Made by a program: the position numbers and the translations under genes
The notes under the pieces: model-generated
Seen by the model: the letters and a program-made list of their open reading frames with translations, nothing else
Database searches by the model: none
Told to the model about the DNA's origin: nothing
DNA from: Planctomycetaceae bacterium
GTDB lineage: Bacteria > Planctomycetota > Phycisphaerae > Phycisphaerales > UBA1924
Assembly: GCA_021294835.1 (NCBI GenBank)
Contig: JAJTDF010000046.1
Location: 1 to 42,703, forward strand
Length of the DNA stretch: 42,703 bases
Direction: 5' to 3'
In this document: piece after piece, positions 33,569 through 41,595 of the stretch
How positions within the stretch are numbered: position 1 is the stretch's first letter
How the letters are laid out: every line of letters starts with the position of its first letter

Positions 33569-34314
33569 CCGCCGCTGCGCACCAACTCGCCCGCCGGGCT
33601 TGGTTGCTGGCCCCAACCTTGGCGTTGGCCGTCAGCCCGCTGGGCGTGTTCGGGCACACCGGCGAGGAACCCCGGCCGGATCCGGCTCCCGCCGGTGCTC
33701 GTCCGGCTGCACCACAGCCCGATGTCCCCCCCACCCCCGCTGCGGCGCCGGCCGTCACCTTGCGGGACCTCCGCCGCGTGGCACCCACCATCGCCGATGT
33801 CGGGCCGCTGGCCGTGTCGCCTCCCGTTCCCGAGGGCAACCTGCGCCGGCCCAATGACTTCGCCGACCTTTTCCAGATCCCTGAGGATGCGGATTCGCCC
33901 TATGCGGGGTGGTTCGTCCGCGTCCGGGGCGGGCTGATGGCGGCATTTCCGCGTGGGCAATACGCCCGCGTCCCCGGTGGGGCCATCCCCATCGTGCCCA
34001 CCAACACGCGGTACTTCCTCGGCAGCGTCCCCGGCATGCTCGCCGGCCGCAGCGCTCACCCCGGCAGCGTGCTGGAGAGCCGCATCGAAACCCGCCTGCC
34101 CTCCGGGATGCCCAATCCGGGCAGTCAACCAGAAGTGGCCGGCCAGCCGACTGCCGCCGCGCCGGCACATCCCGCGGCCCCCGCCCCCTCAGCCGACGAC
34201 CAGACTGCCGAACAACTGGCCAGCCGGGTGGAACGTCTGATGCTCGACGAGCGCTACCGCGCCAGGCGGCTGGATGAATTGCTGGAGGCCGCCGGACGGG
34301 CCGCCGGCAACTGA
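33565..34314 (+). CDS. Unrecognised secreted protein coupled to the TonB-like gene
   Basis: A 249-residue protein starting in the ATGA overlap with the TonB-like gene. Signal peptide 1 to about 30 (LLAPTLALAVSPLGVFG), a Pro/Ala segment (33-65), a middle region with VRVRGGLMAAFPRGQYARVPGGAIPIVPTNTRY that may be a small beta domain, another Pro/Ala linker and a charged helix at the end (VERLMLDERYRARRLDELLEAA). I know no family. Coupling suggests it works with the TonB-like protein in the periplasm. Confidence 0.72.
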   Translation: MTAAAHQLARRAWLLAPTLALAVSPLGVFGHTGEEPRPDPAPAGARPAAPQPDVPPTPAAAPAVTLRDLRRVAPTIADVGPLAVSPPVPEGNLRRPNDFADLFQIPEDADSPYAGWFVRVRGGLMAAFPRGQYARVPGGAIPIVPTNTRYFLGSVPGMLAGRSAHPGSVLESRIETRLPSGMPNPGSQPEVAGQPTAAAPAHPAAPAPSADDQTAEQLASRVERLMLDERYRARRLDELLEAAGRAAGN

Positions 34315-34436
34315 ATCCAACGGCGGTCCAAAGCTCGAAGTCTGCACGCCGGCCCGACTGCGTCCCACGGCTCCAGACATTGCGCCGCAAAGCCGCTGCG
34401 CGAAATCCCCAGTTCGCCTTTGCCAACGAGTCCCCC

Positions 34437-34907
34437 ATGAATACCCGCCACCCCATCGCACCTGCCGGCGCCGCACGCCAGCTTGCCGCCGCAGCCAGAC
34501 TCTGCCCCCTGGCCCTCGCCGTGATGTCCCTCGCCCTCCCCTTGGGCGGGTGCATTGTCGGCGGCTCGTCCTCGACCTCCATCACCGGCACCTTCGTCGG
34601 ACGCGAGACCCTCGCCACCATCGAACCCGGCACCAGCACACGCGAGTACGTGCTGGCCACGCTCGGCGAGCCGACCAGCAAACGCACCCTGTCTGGCGGC
34701 GAGGAACTCTGGCGGTGGGACTACCGCCGGGTGAAAATGAGCAGCGGCTACGTTCTGGTGGTTTTCGGCGGCAGCAGTCGCGAGGAAGTGGCCGCCACCA
34801 CCTTCGTCCATCTTCAGGGCGATCGGGTCAAGCGGGTCTGGCAGGATGACGCCGCCAGCACGGCCGAGGGCCAGTCGTGCCCCACCGTCCGCGAGATCGA
34901 CGGCTGA
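34437..34907 (+). CDS. Lipoprotein with BamE/SmpA-like domain
   Basis: A 156-residue lipoprotein. The signal sequence ends in LPLGGC, placing the lipid on Cys39. The core, ATIEPGTSTREYVLATLGEPTSKR...GEELWRWDYRR, matches the SmpA/OmlA (BamE) fold signature: a turn before a helix, then LGxPT and a beta strand. BamE assists outer-membrane protein assembly, but many lipoproteins share this fold, so function is open. Start ATG 34437 gives the signal peptide; no ribosome site seen. Confidence 0.75.
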   Translation: MNTRHPIAPAGAARQLAAAARLCPLALAVMSLALPLGGCIVGGSSSTSITGTFVGRETLATIEPGTSTREYVLATLGEPTSKRTLSGGEELWRWDYRRVKMSSGYVLVVFGGSSREEVAATTFVHLQGDRVKRVWQDDAASTAEGQSCPTVREIDG

Positions 34908-34920
34908 CCCGCGTCGCCGG

Positions 34921-34926
34921 TACAGT
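34921..34926 (+). promoter_or_regulatory. -10-like box TACAGT for leaderless phosphatase gene
   Basis: TACAGT ends six bases before the GTG at 34933. A TCGACG 18 bases upstream could be a -35. No ribosome site. Confidence 0.5.
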
Positions 34927-34932
34927 CCTCTT

Positions 34933-35778
34933 GTGGAACACCGGCACAGCACCAATCCGTCGACCGGGCAGGATCGCCAGACGCGGATCGAATCCGCCCT
35001 GCGTTTCTGCGAGCAGTCCCGCAGGCTGATCCTCTCCCACTTCTCACCCGCCGGCATACGTGCTGAAAGCAAAGGCGACGGCTCGCCGGTGACCATCGCC
35101 GACCGCGGCGCCGAAGAACTGCTCCGCAGGCTCATCGCCGCCGAGTTCCCCGATGACGGCGTGCTGGGCGAAGAGTTCGGCGAAACCGCCGGCCGCAGCG
35201 GCTTTCGCTGGGTGCTGGACCCCATCGACGGCACCCGCGCCTTCATGCACGGCGTGCCCCTGTTCGGGACCCTCATCGGCATTGAACTGCATGGCGAGCC
35301 AGTCGGCGGGGTGTGCGATCTGCCCGCCCTCGGCGAACGAGTCTTCGCCCTCGCCGGAGGCGGCGCCTGGCTCCAGCGTGAAGGCACGCCGCCCGCCCGC
35401 ACCAGCGTGTCCGGCGTGGTTGACCCCGCTCAGGCCACCTGCTGCTACACCACCCCGACCACCTTTAAGCCCCGCAACGCCATGAGCGTGTTCGATCAGC
35501 TCGCCCGCACCTTCGGCGAGACCCGCGGCTGGAGCGACTGCTACGGCTACGTGCTGGTGGCCACCGGCCGGGCCGACGCGATGATCGACGCCGTCATGCA
35601 CCGCTGGGATGTGGCGGCGCTCATCCCCATCATCCGCGAGGCCGGCGGCGAGATGACCGGCTGGGACGGCGAGCGCACCGGCGCCATGCGCGACGCCATC
35701 GCCGGCAATCCCGCCATGCACGCCGCGCTGTATCGCGTTTGTCAAACTGGGCAATCCGGCCGCCGCATCGACGGCTGA
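34933..35778 (+). CDS. Inositol monophosphatase family protein, likely histidinol-phosphatase
   Basis: A 281-residue Mg-dependent phosphatase. Metal ligands are in GEEFGE and WVLDPIDGTRAFMHG, and the C-terminal HRWDVAALIPIIREAGG completes the site. Among family members the FxxGVPLFGTLIGIE segment is typical of the histidinol-phosphatase (HisN) group rather than CysQ or SuhB, but no his genes are near. GTG 34933 is chosen from the TACAGT box six bases upstream and from where homology begins; upstream frame lies in the preceding gene. Confidence 0.85.
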   Translation: MEHRHSTNPSTGQDRQTRIESALRFCEQSRRLILSHFSPAGIRAESKGDGSPVTIADRGAEELLRRLIAAEFPDDGVLGEEFGETAGRSGFRWVLDPIDGTRAFMHGVPLFGTLIGIELHGEPVGGVCDLPALGERVFALAGGGAWLQREGTPPARTSVSGVVDPAQATCCYTTPTTFKPRNAMSVFDQLARTFGETRGWSDCYGYVLVATGRADAMIDAVMHRWDVAALIPIIREAGGEMTGWDGERTGAMRDAIAGNPAMHAALYRVCQTGQSGRRIDG

Positions 35779-35977
35779 TAACGGGCAGAGTTCATCAAGA
35801 TCGCGTTCACCCGCACCTCCGCACCGGCCCTCGCCCGCCGAATACGGCTATGTTTCGGCCCGGTTTTCCGCGCTCGGACCGACAGCACTGCCCCTGGCAT
35901 GCCTCGGCACGGAATGGAGAACCGGCGGGCGTCTTTGCCGACGCCCAACCACACAGGGAAACAAGAGGAGAGTTCAG

Positions 35978-36712
35978 ATGCAGACGGCGATGATCGCGGG
36001 CGCGGGGATTCTGATGCTGGCCGGCGCAGCCATGGGCCAGACCATCACGCAGTGGAATTTCAACAGCACCACGCCAGACAACAACACGGCAACTGGCACC
36101 CTCACGCCGAGCATCGGCTCGGGCGCCGCGAGCCTGGTGGGCGGGACGACGGCGACCTTCGCCAGCGCAGCCGGATCCAGCGACCCAGTGACAAGCGACG
36201 ACTCGGGCTGGAACATCGCCACTTTCGCGGCGCAGGGGACCAACAGCGGCACTCGGGGCGTGCAGTTCAATATCTCGACGCTCGGCTTCGAGAACCTGAC
36301 GTTCTCGTGGGATCAGCGTCACAGCAACGCCTCCGCCCGGAACGTCCAGTTCCAGTATTCGATCGACGGCACGAACTTCCAGAACTTCGCCACGTTTGAG
36401 GCGAACGCGGGCGACACCTGGTTCAACGGCCGGACGGTCGATCTGTCGTCCATCGCTGCAGCCAACAACAACGCCAACTTCGCCGTCCGAGTTGTTGCGG
36501 TGTTTGCTCCCGGCACGAGCGGCTACGTGTCATCCAATAGCCCCGGCACCGCTTACGGCACCACTGGCACCTGGCGCTTCGACATGGTCACCCTCAGCGG
36601 CACCGCCATCGCCGTCATCCCCCTGCCCCCGGCTGCGATGGCCGGCTTCGGCACCTTGGCCATGCTCGCCGGTTTCGGCGCACTCCGCCGCCGCCGGGTC
36701 AGCCGGGCCTGA
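35978..36712 (+). CDS. Secreted protein with PEP-CTERM-like sorting signal
   Basis: A 244-residue exported protein. Signal peptide 1-20 (ends AAMGQ); the mature domain is a Thr/Ser/Asn-rich beta sandwich (LTFSWDQRHSNASARNVQFQYSIDGTNF) of a type common in PEP-CTERM proteins. The tail IPLPPAAMAGFGTLAMLAGFGALRRRRVSRA (written here from residue 214) has the Pro-rich motif, hydrophobic helix and Arg cluster for exosortase-type sorting. GAGGAG lies about eight bases before the ATG. A strong hairpin follows the gene. Confidence 0.82.
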   Translation: MQTAMIAGAGILMLAGAAMGQTITQWNFNSTTPDNNTATGTLTPSIGSGAASLVGGTTATFASAAGSSDPVTSDDSGWNIATFAAQGTNSGTRGVQFNISTLGFENLTFSWDQRHSNASARNVQFQYSIDGTNFQNFATFEANAGDTWFNGRTVDLSSIAAANNNANFAVRVVAVFAPGTSGYVSSNSPGTAYGTTGTWRFDMVTLSGTAIAVIPLPPAAMAGFGTLAMLAGFGALRRRRVSRA

Positions 36713-36739
36713 TCGCCGATCTCCATCATCTGAAAAGCA

Positions 36740-36772
36740 ACAAGCCCCGGGGCCGCTGGCCTCGGGGCTTGT
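36740..36772. terminator. Bidirectional terminator between convergent genes
   Basis: A 15-base stem (ACAAGCCCCGGGGCC with GGCCTCGGGGCTTGT, one G-T wobble) and a three-base loop lies between the PEP-CTERM-like gene and msrBA. A TTTT follows the stem on the minus strand and a weaker CTTT on the plus strand, so it can serve both. Confidence 0.8.
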
Positions 36773-36813
36773 GCTTTGGTGGTCGGTTGCCAGTCGAACG
36801 AAGTTGCCGCCGA

Positions 36814-38019
36814 TTACGGCTCGGGCAACGCGCACGAACCGCCGTGAATCTCGTGGTAATCCTGGTGATAGTCCTCTGCCGGGTAGAACGGCCCCGCTTT
36901 CTCCACTGAAACCACTTCAGTCGCGATCGGCCGCCCCTTGAACCGCGGGTTGGAGGCCTGAGCCGCGATGAACGCCTTGGCGGCCTCCAGCTGTGCCGCA
37001 TCAGATGCGAAGATTGCCGAGCGGTACTGCGTGCCGATGTCCGGCCCTTGGCGGTTCACCTGCGTGGGGTCGTGGAACTTGAAGAACGCCTCCAGCAACG
37101 CCTGATACGTGACCTTGGTCGGATCGAAGGTGATCGCGATGGTCTCCGCGTGCCCCGTCGTGCCGGCACACACCTGCTTGTACGTGGGGTTCTTGGTCTC
37201 CCCGCCCATGTAGCCGGACACCACGTTGATGACACCGGGAATCTGGTGCTGAAAACGGTCCTCAACACCCCAGAAGCACCCGCCCGCGAAGTACGCTGTT
37301 TGCGTTGCGATGGGCGGCAACGGCAGCTTGCCGCCTGTCTCCACGAACTCCATTGAAGCCGAGTTCAGACAGTAGCGGAGCCCCGTCGGCCTTGGCCCAT
37401 CCTCGAACACGTGCCCAAGGTGCGCATCGCATCGACGGCAGAGAATCTCGATGCGTTCCATCCCGTGCGACGCGTCACGAAGATACTTGATGTGATCGGC
37501 GTCGACCGGAGCGTAGAACGACGGCCACCCCGTCCCCGAGTTGAACTTGCGGTTGCTGGCGAACAGCGGCAGACCGCACAGGCGGCAGCAATAAGTGCCT
37601 TCCTTCTTGTTGTCCAGCAGGTTGCCGCAGAACGCCGGCTCGGTGCCCTTGCGGAGGATCACCTTCGCCTCCTCAGGCGTGAGTTTCTCGGCCAGTTTTT
37701 CGATCTCCGCCTTGGTCAATGGCGTGAGCGGGAAAGCCGACCGGGAGACAGCAGGAACCTTGGAACCGACGGTCATGACGGACGTGTCCTTTGCTGGCGC
37801 CGCCGGGGAGGCGCCGGGGTTTGACGTGGAGGGTGATGTCGCAGGAGTGGCCGATGGCCGCGCCGACGCCTTCAGATCGGCCTCTATGCGCTCGTTGATG
37901 CGGACGAAGAGCGGATCCGCTGCCGGAGCCGCAAAGGCGAACGCGGCTGAGAGCGCCGCGAACCCCAGCGTGACCAGCAACGGCGTCCGAAGACAGAGAC
38001 CCGCAGGTTGGGACTTCAT
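36814..38019 (-). CDS. msrBA: Secreted methionine sulfoxide reductase, MsrB-MsrA fusion
   Basis: A 401-residue exported protein that repairs oxidised methionine of both R and S forms. Signal peptide 1 to about 31, an Ala/Pro/Ser linker (50-80), MsrB (about 95-228) with zinc cysteines Cys145/148 and Cys194/197 and catalytic Cys217 in RYCLNS, then MsrA (about 240-395) with catalytic Cys248 in GGCFWG and a terminal Cys in GGSCALPEP as possible resolving residue. The B-then-A order is the reverse of PilB-type A-B fusions. ATG 38019 has AAGGA seven bases upstream. Electrons must come from an envelope thioredoxin not seen here. Confidence 0.93.
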   Translation of the reverse strand: MKSQPAGLCLRTPLLVTLGFAALSAAFAFAAPAADPLFVRINERIEADLKASARPSATPATSPSTSNPGASPAAPAKDTSVMTVGSKVPAVSRSAFPLTPLTKAEIEKLAEKLTPEEAKVILRKGTEPAFCGNLLDNKKEGTYCCRLCGLPLFASNRKFNSGTGWPSFYAPVDADHIKYLRDASHGMERIEILCRRCDAHLGHVFEDGPRPTGLRYCLNSASMEFVETGGKLPLPPIATQTAYFAGGCFWGVEDRFQHQIPGVINVVSGYMGGETKNPTYKQVCAGTTGHAETIAITFDPTKVTYQALLEAFFKFHDPTQVNRQGPDIGTQYRSAIFASDAAQLEAAKAFIAAQASNPRFKGRPIATEVVSVEKAGPFYPAEDYHQDYHEIHGGSCALPEP

Positions 38020-38541
38020 GGTTCGATCCTTGCAAAGCACGTTCGATTGAACTCAAGAATGCTGATTCGCTCCACACACGCCGAGTGTTCGGCCGGAACC
38101 CCGCTTCACCTCCACCCGCCAGCCGTTCTCCACGCAGCCCGGGGTGTATGGAACATCCGCACACCGGTTGAGCCGCCAAGTCCTGCCCGCCCAGCACCTC
38201 CATTGGCCTCTCAATAGGCCCGTCCGTCGGCCCCTTCATCGGCCCCCGGGGGGCGATCACTCCTGCCCCACGCAAACCCACACCCCTTCGGTTCGGAAAC
38301 ACCTGCGGGTGCAGATGCGTGCAGTGCCGATCATGTCACCAGTTTTCAGCCACCCAAACACATACCAATCACAACTCCCCGCGTCGGCCGCTGGTGAAAC
38401 GTCACCGACCACCCACCCGCTCCGCCCGTCAGGCCGCCGCACCCGGGGCAGGGGGGTGGGAGGGCGGGTCGCGACAACGAACACCAAACGGCGGCCAGAT
38501 TCAGGGAGACCGGCCCTCGGGTTGTCTATCCTTGCCGCCCT
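38020..38541. other. Gene-free divergent region between msrBA and atpG
   Basis: About 520 bases between two divergent starts with no credible gene; frames here are short or shadow atpG. A short run of imperfect repeats (TCGGCCCC, GGCCTCTCAATAGGCCC) lies near 38195-38255. It must hold both promoters; only the atpG box is visible. Confidence 0.5.
38527..38532 (+). promoter_or_regulatory. -10-like box TATCCT before atpG
   Basis: TATCCT ends nine bases before the ATG at 38542, implying a leader of about three bases. No ribosome site. Confidence 0.4.
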
Positions 38542-39435
38542 ATGGGCAAGACCCGCGAGATCAAGAAGCGCATCAAGGCCGTTGGCAACATCCGCCGCAT
38601 CACCAAGACGATGCAGATGATCGCCACCAGCAAATTCGCCCGCGCCAACCAGCAGGCGACGGCCAACAAGCCGTACACCGCCGGGATCTTCGAACTGGTC
38701 ACTGAACTCGCCGGCACCGCCGGCGACGTCTCCCACCCCCTGATCACCGGTCCTGCTGACGGCAAGGGCAAGCCTGAGCTCACTCTGGTGCTCACCAGCG
38801 ACCGCGGCCTGTGCGGCCCTTACAACTCCAGCATCCTCCGTCTGGCCATGAACCACTTCAAGGGCGACGTCAAGTTCCGCCCGCCGGCGGGCAAAGTCGA
38901 ACTGGTCGGCAAGAAGGGCGCCGGCTTCTTCCGCTACAACAACGTGTCCGTCGAGGTGCAGCACACCCAGTTCGGCGACAAGCCCACCTTCGAGAAGGTC
39001 GAGGCCCTCGCGCAGAACTACATGGACCGCTTCATCAAGGGCGAAATCTCGGGGGTCACCGTTGTCTACATGAAGTACCTCTCCGCGGGCCGCCAGACGC
39101 CCGAGGCGATGCGGCTGCTGCCCCTGAAGCCCCCGGCCAAGGCCGGCGGCCCGGCGGCCGGCGAGAAGAAGGCCGTGGTGCAGTACGAGTTCAGCCCCGC
39201 CGCCCCGGAACTGCTGGGCGACCTCCTGCCGGCCACCGTCAAGGCCACGCTGTTCCAGTGCTTCCTCGACGCCGTCGTCAGCGAACACATGGCCCGTCAG
39301 GTCGCCATGAAGGCCGCCACCGAGAACGCCGGCAAGATGCGCAAGCTCTTCACCCGCGACTACAACCGTGCCCGTCAGGCGCAGATCACCACCGAACTCT
39401 CTGAAATCATCGGCGGTGCCGCGGCCCTCGCGTAA
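38542..39435 (+). CDS. atpG: F1F0 ATP synthase gamma subunit
   Basis: Central rotating shaft of the F1 motor. The 297-residue product begins GKTREIKKRIKAVGNIRRITKTMQMIATSKF, has LTSDRGLCGPYNSSI in the globular domain, and ends ENAGKMRKLFTRDYNRARQAQITTELSEIIGGAAAL, the long C-terminal helix that enters the alpha-beta ring. An insert at about 190-212 (PPAKAGGPAAGEKKA) is Pro/Ala/Lys rich. No atpA, atpD or other ATP synthase genes adjoin it: upstream is an empty region and divergent msrBA, downstream an MBL-fold gene. Confidence 0.96.
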   Translation: MGKTREIKKRIKAVGNIRRITKTMQMIATSKFARANQQATANKPYTAGIFELVTELAGTAGDVSHPLITGPADGKGKPELTLVLTSDRGLCGPYNSSILRLAMNHFKGDVKFRPPAGKVELVGKKGAGFFRYNNVSVEVQHTQFGDKPTFEKVEALAQNYMDRFIKGEISGVTVVYMKYLSAGRQTPEAMRLLPLKPPAKAGGPAAGEKKAVVQYEFSPAAPELLGDLLPATVKATLFQCFLDAVVSEHMARQVAMKAATENAGKMRKLFTRDYNRARQAQITTELSEIIGGAAALA

Positions 39436-39461
39436 CCGGCCCAGCCGGGCGACCATTCCAC

Positions 39462-40235
39462 ATGAGCATCGACGTGCGGATCGTGAGCATCGGCGCGCTG
39501 TCAGCGCACCCGCTCTGGGGCGAGAAGGAAGCCGTGCGCACCGGGCACGCCACCACCACGCTGATCACCGCGGGCAAGGCCCGCATCCTTGTTGACCCAG
39601 GCCTGCCCGAGAAGGCCGTCGTCGCCCGGCTGGCCGAGCGTGCCAACCTCCGGCCCGCCGACATCACCCATGTCTTTCTCACCAGTTTCCACCCCGATAC
39701 CCACCGCGGCGTCGGTGCGTTCGACCACTGCCCTTGGCTCATCGCCGAGGCCGAACGCGAAGGTACCGGCGTGCGGCTGATCGGCATGCTGCGTGAGGCC
39801 GTCCAGCGGGGTGAGACGCCCCTGATCGAGTCGCTTAAACGCGAAGTGGCCGTCATGGAACGCTGCACCGTCGCCGGCGACGCCCTCGAGCAGGACGTGG
39901 ACCTCTTCCCGCTCCCCGGCGTCACACCCGGCCTCGCCGGCCTGCTGCTGGCCACAGGCGACAACACCACCCTGATCTGCGGCGATGCCGTGGCCACCTC
40001 CGAGCATCTCGCCCAGCGCAAGGTGCTCCCCCTGTGCGCCGATGTGGAGATGGCCCGTCGCAGCTTCGTTGAGGCTGTCCAGATCGCCGATGTGCTGGTC
40101 CTGGGCCGCGACAATTGGGTGAACAACCCGGAGGACTTCGGCCGCTTCGGCGACGAGGACGCTCCGGAGGGAGCCGACTGGGACCCGGACTCCGGCGGCG
40201 TTGACGACAGCGACGACGAGGGAGACGAGCGGTGA
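39462..40235 (+). CDS. Metallo-beta-lactamase fold protein with degenerate metal site
   Basis: A 257-residue MBL-fold protein. The fold is clear: HATTTLITAGKARILVDPGLP, DITHVFLTSFHPDTHRG, CTVAGDALEQ, GVTPGLAGLLLATGD and LICGDAVATSE. The HxHxDH motif reads SFHPDT, so the first and last histidines are lost, and the GHTPGH motif reads GVTPGL, so only one His and two Asp remain. It may be inactive or bind metal differently. The C-terminus is strongly acidic. It lies 26 bases after atpG and its stop overlaps the HIT gene start (GTGA). Confidence 0.8.
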   Translation: MSIDVRIVSIGALSAHPLWGEKEAVRTGHATTTLITAGKARILVDPGLPEKAVVARLAERANLRPADITHVFLTSFHPDTHRGVGAFDHCPWLIAEAEREGTGVRLIGMLREAVQRGETPLIESLKREVAVMERCTVAGDALEQDVDLFPLPGVTPGLAGLLLATGDNTTLICGDAVATSEHLAQRKVLPLCADVEMARRSFVEAVQIADVLVLGRDNWVNNPEDFGRFGDEDAPEGADWDPDSGGVDDSDDEGDER

Positions 40236-40699
40236 AGCGTCGCCCCGAGAACTGCCCGCTCTGCACAACCGCCGCCGCCTGCGCCCGGCACGACCACCCA
40301 GGCTTGATCGCCGACATGGGCGAGAGCTACGCCGTGCTGGCCGAGACCCAGGGCTGCCCCGGCTGGTGCGTGCTGGTGCTCAAGGCCCACGTCGAACACC
40401 TCGCCGAACTCCCGCTGGAACGGCAACTGGGCGTGTGGCGCGACGCCGCCCGGCTCGCCGCCGCCCAGCGCACGGTCCTGAACGGCCGGGGTGCGAGCGA
40501 CGGACCCGTGCGGATCAACTACGCCTGCCTGGGCAACGTCGAACCCCATGTCCACATCCACCTCGTCCCTCGCCATGGCGACGATCCGGATCCGACCGGC
40601 ATCCCGATGTCATGGCCGGCGGACCGCCAGCGCGGGCAACTCAGCGACACCCAACGCGCCGAACTGGTCGTCCGCCTTCGCCTGGCCATGGGAGCCTGA
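40232..40699 (+). CDS. HIT family nucleotide hydrolase/transferase
   Basis: A 155-residue histidine-triad protein that should hydrolyse or transfer nucleotides. The catalytic motif is HVHIHLVPRH, preceded by NYACLGNVEPH. An N-terminal NCPLC...C..H cluster could bind zinc as in several HIT proteins, and the middle LVLKAHVEHLAEL is typical. GTG 40232 overlaps the preceding stop by four bases, so atpG, MBL-fold and HIT genes probably form one transcript. Confidence 0.92.
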   Translation: MKRRPENCPLCTTAAACARHDHPGLIADMGESYAVLAETQGCPGWCVLVLKAHVEHLAELPLERQLGVWRDAARLAAAQRTVLNGRGASDGPVRINYACLGNVEPHVHIHLVPRHGDDPDPTGIPMSWPADRQRGQLSDTQRAELVVRLRLAMGA

Positions 40700-40714
40700 T
40701 CGTTTGTCCGAATG

Positions 40715-41572
40715 TCATCGAGCCGGCCCCGGCGACACAGCCTCAACAAGCTTGCCGCCACCCAATTCCGCCAGCAGCCACCGCTGTTCCGCCGACCGAA
40801 ACGGCAGCCCGAACACCGTCACCTTCTCAGTCCGGTGCTCTTCGATCAGCACCCGCGAACCGCCGGGAGCCGACGAAACCACCCCGTACCACATGTCCGT
40901 CGTGCTGGTCACCTGCGCCGAGCCCAGCTTGGCGCTCAGCACGCTGCGGATCAGAATCGCATCCACACGCTGGCCCCCCGGCAGCGTTCGCACCTGCCGA
41001 TCCGCCAGCCAGATGCGGATCGTCGCCTCGCCGCTGGTCTGCACCCGGGACAGATTGGCCAGCGGCCGCACCACCATGCCGAATGCCGCCGTGGTCGCAC
41101 GATCCTCGCCGGAGGCGATCTCCGCAGGCAATGCGGGCATGGGCGGATCAAACTCCGTCCGAACCCCATCAGCGAACTCGTCGGTCGACACCAGCGCCAC
41201 CGTGCCGTCCGCCAGCCGCCTGAAGCTCTGCACCGCCCCCTGCTCCCGCACCGGCTTGCCCGCACGCTCCACCCGGCGTTCCACACGCCACCCCTCCACC
41301 GAGCCGGCCTCGGCCGCCCGGGGGCGAGAGACCACCAGCTTGCGGGAAGAATCCGCCGGATCCGCGTAGGTCGCCAGCAGGTCCCCCTCGGCCAGCAGTT
41401 GGCTGTTCGGCAGCGAAGACGGCGTCTGAAGGCTCTGGCCGGCCTGCTCGACCTCACGGGGACGCTGGGTGCAGCCGGTTCCCGCCATGAGCCACACCGC
41501 CACAGCCGCCAGGTAGACCGGAAGGCGACCGGATGCCGACAGGCGGGCTATGGCAGGAAAGAAACTTCGCAC
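40715..41572 (-). CDS. Unrecognised lipoprotein
   Basis: A 285-residue exported protein. The signal sequence VYLAAVAVWLMAGTGC gives a lipidated Cys at about residue 34. The mature part has beta-strand segments (LLATYADPADSSRKLVVSR, VEGWRVERRVER, VALVSTDEF, TTDMWYGVVSS) and no family I know. GTG 41572 is chosen because a GTA, not a start, lies just before it and upstream residues look non-secretory; the frame extends to 41674. A TACACT box ends nine bases upstream. It converges on the HIT gene with a 15-base gap and diverges from the next lipoprotein. Confidence 0.7.
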   Translation of the reverse strand: MRSFFPAIARLSASGRLPVYLAAVAVWLMAGTGCTQRPREVEQAGQSLQTPSSLPNSQLLAEGDLLATYADPADSSRKLVVSRPRAAEAGSVEGWRVERRVERAGKPVREQGAVQSFRRLADGTVALVSTDEFADGVRTEFDPPMPALPAEIASGEDRATTAAFGMVVRPLANLSRVQTSGEATIRIWLADRQVRTLPGGQRVDAILIRSVLSAKLGSAQVTSTTDMWYGVVSSAPGGSRVLIEEHRTEKVTVFGLPFRSAEQRWLLAELGGGKLVEAVSPGPAR

Positions 41573-41581
41573 GGGAAAGCA

Positions 41582-41590
41582 GTGTACCCT
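41582..41590. promoter_or_regulatory. Overlapping divergent -10-like boxes
   Basis: AGTGTACCCT holds TACACT on the minus strand (41587-41582) and TACCCT on the plus strand (41585-41590), sharing the GTAC core. They end nine and five bases before the two start codons, which are only 23 bases apart, so one symmetric site may fire in both directions. Confidence 0.4.
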
Positions 41591-41595
41591 CAAAC

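Noticed and set aside
38144-38620. Candidate gene in the msrBA-atpG gap
   Set aside because: Low-complexity translation, overlaps the atpG start out of frame, and lacks start signals.
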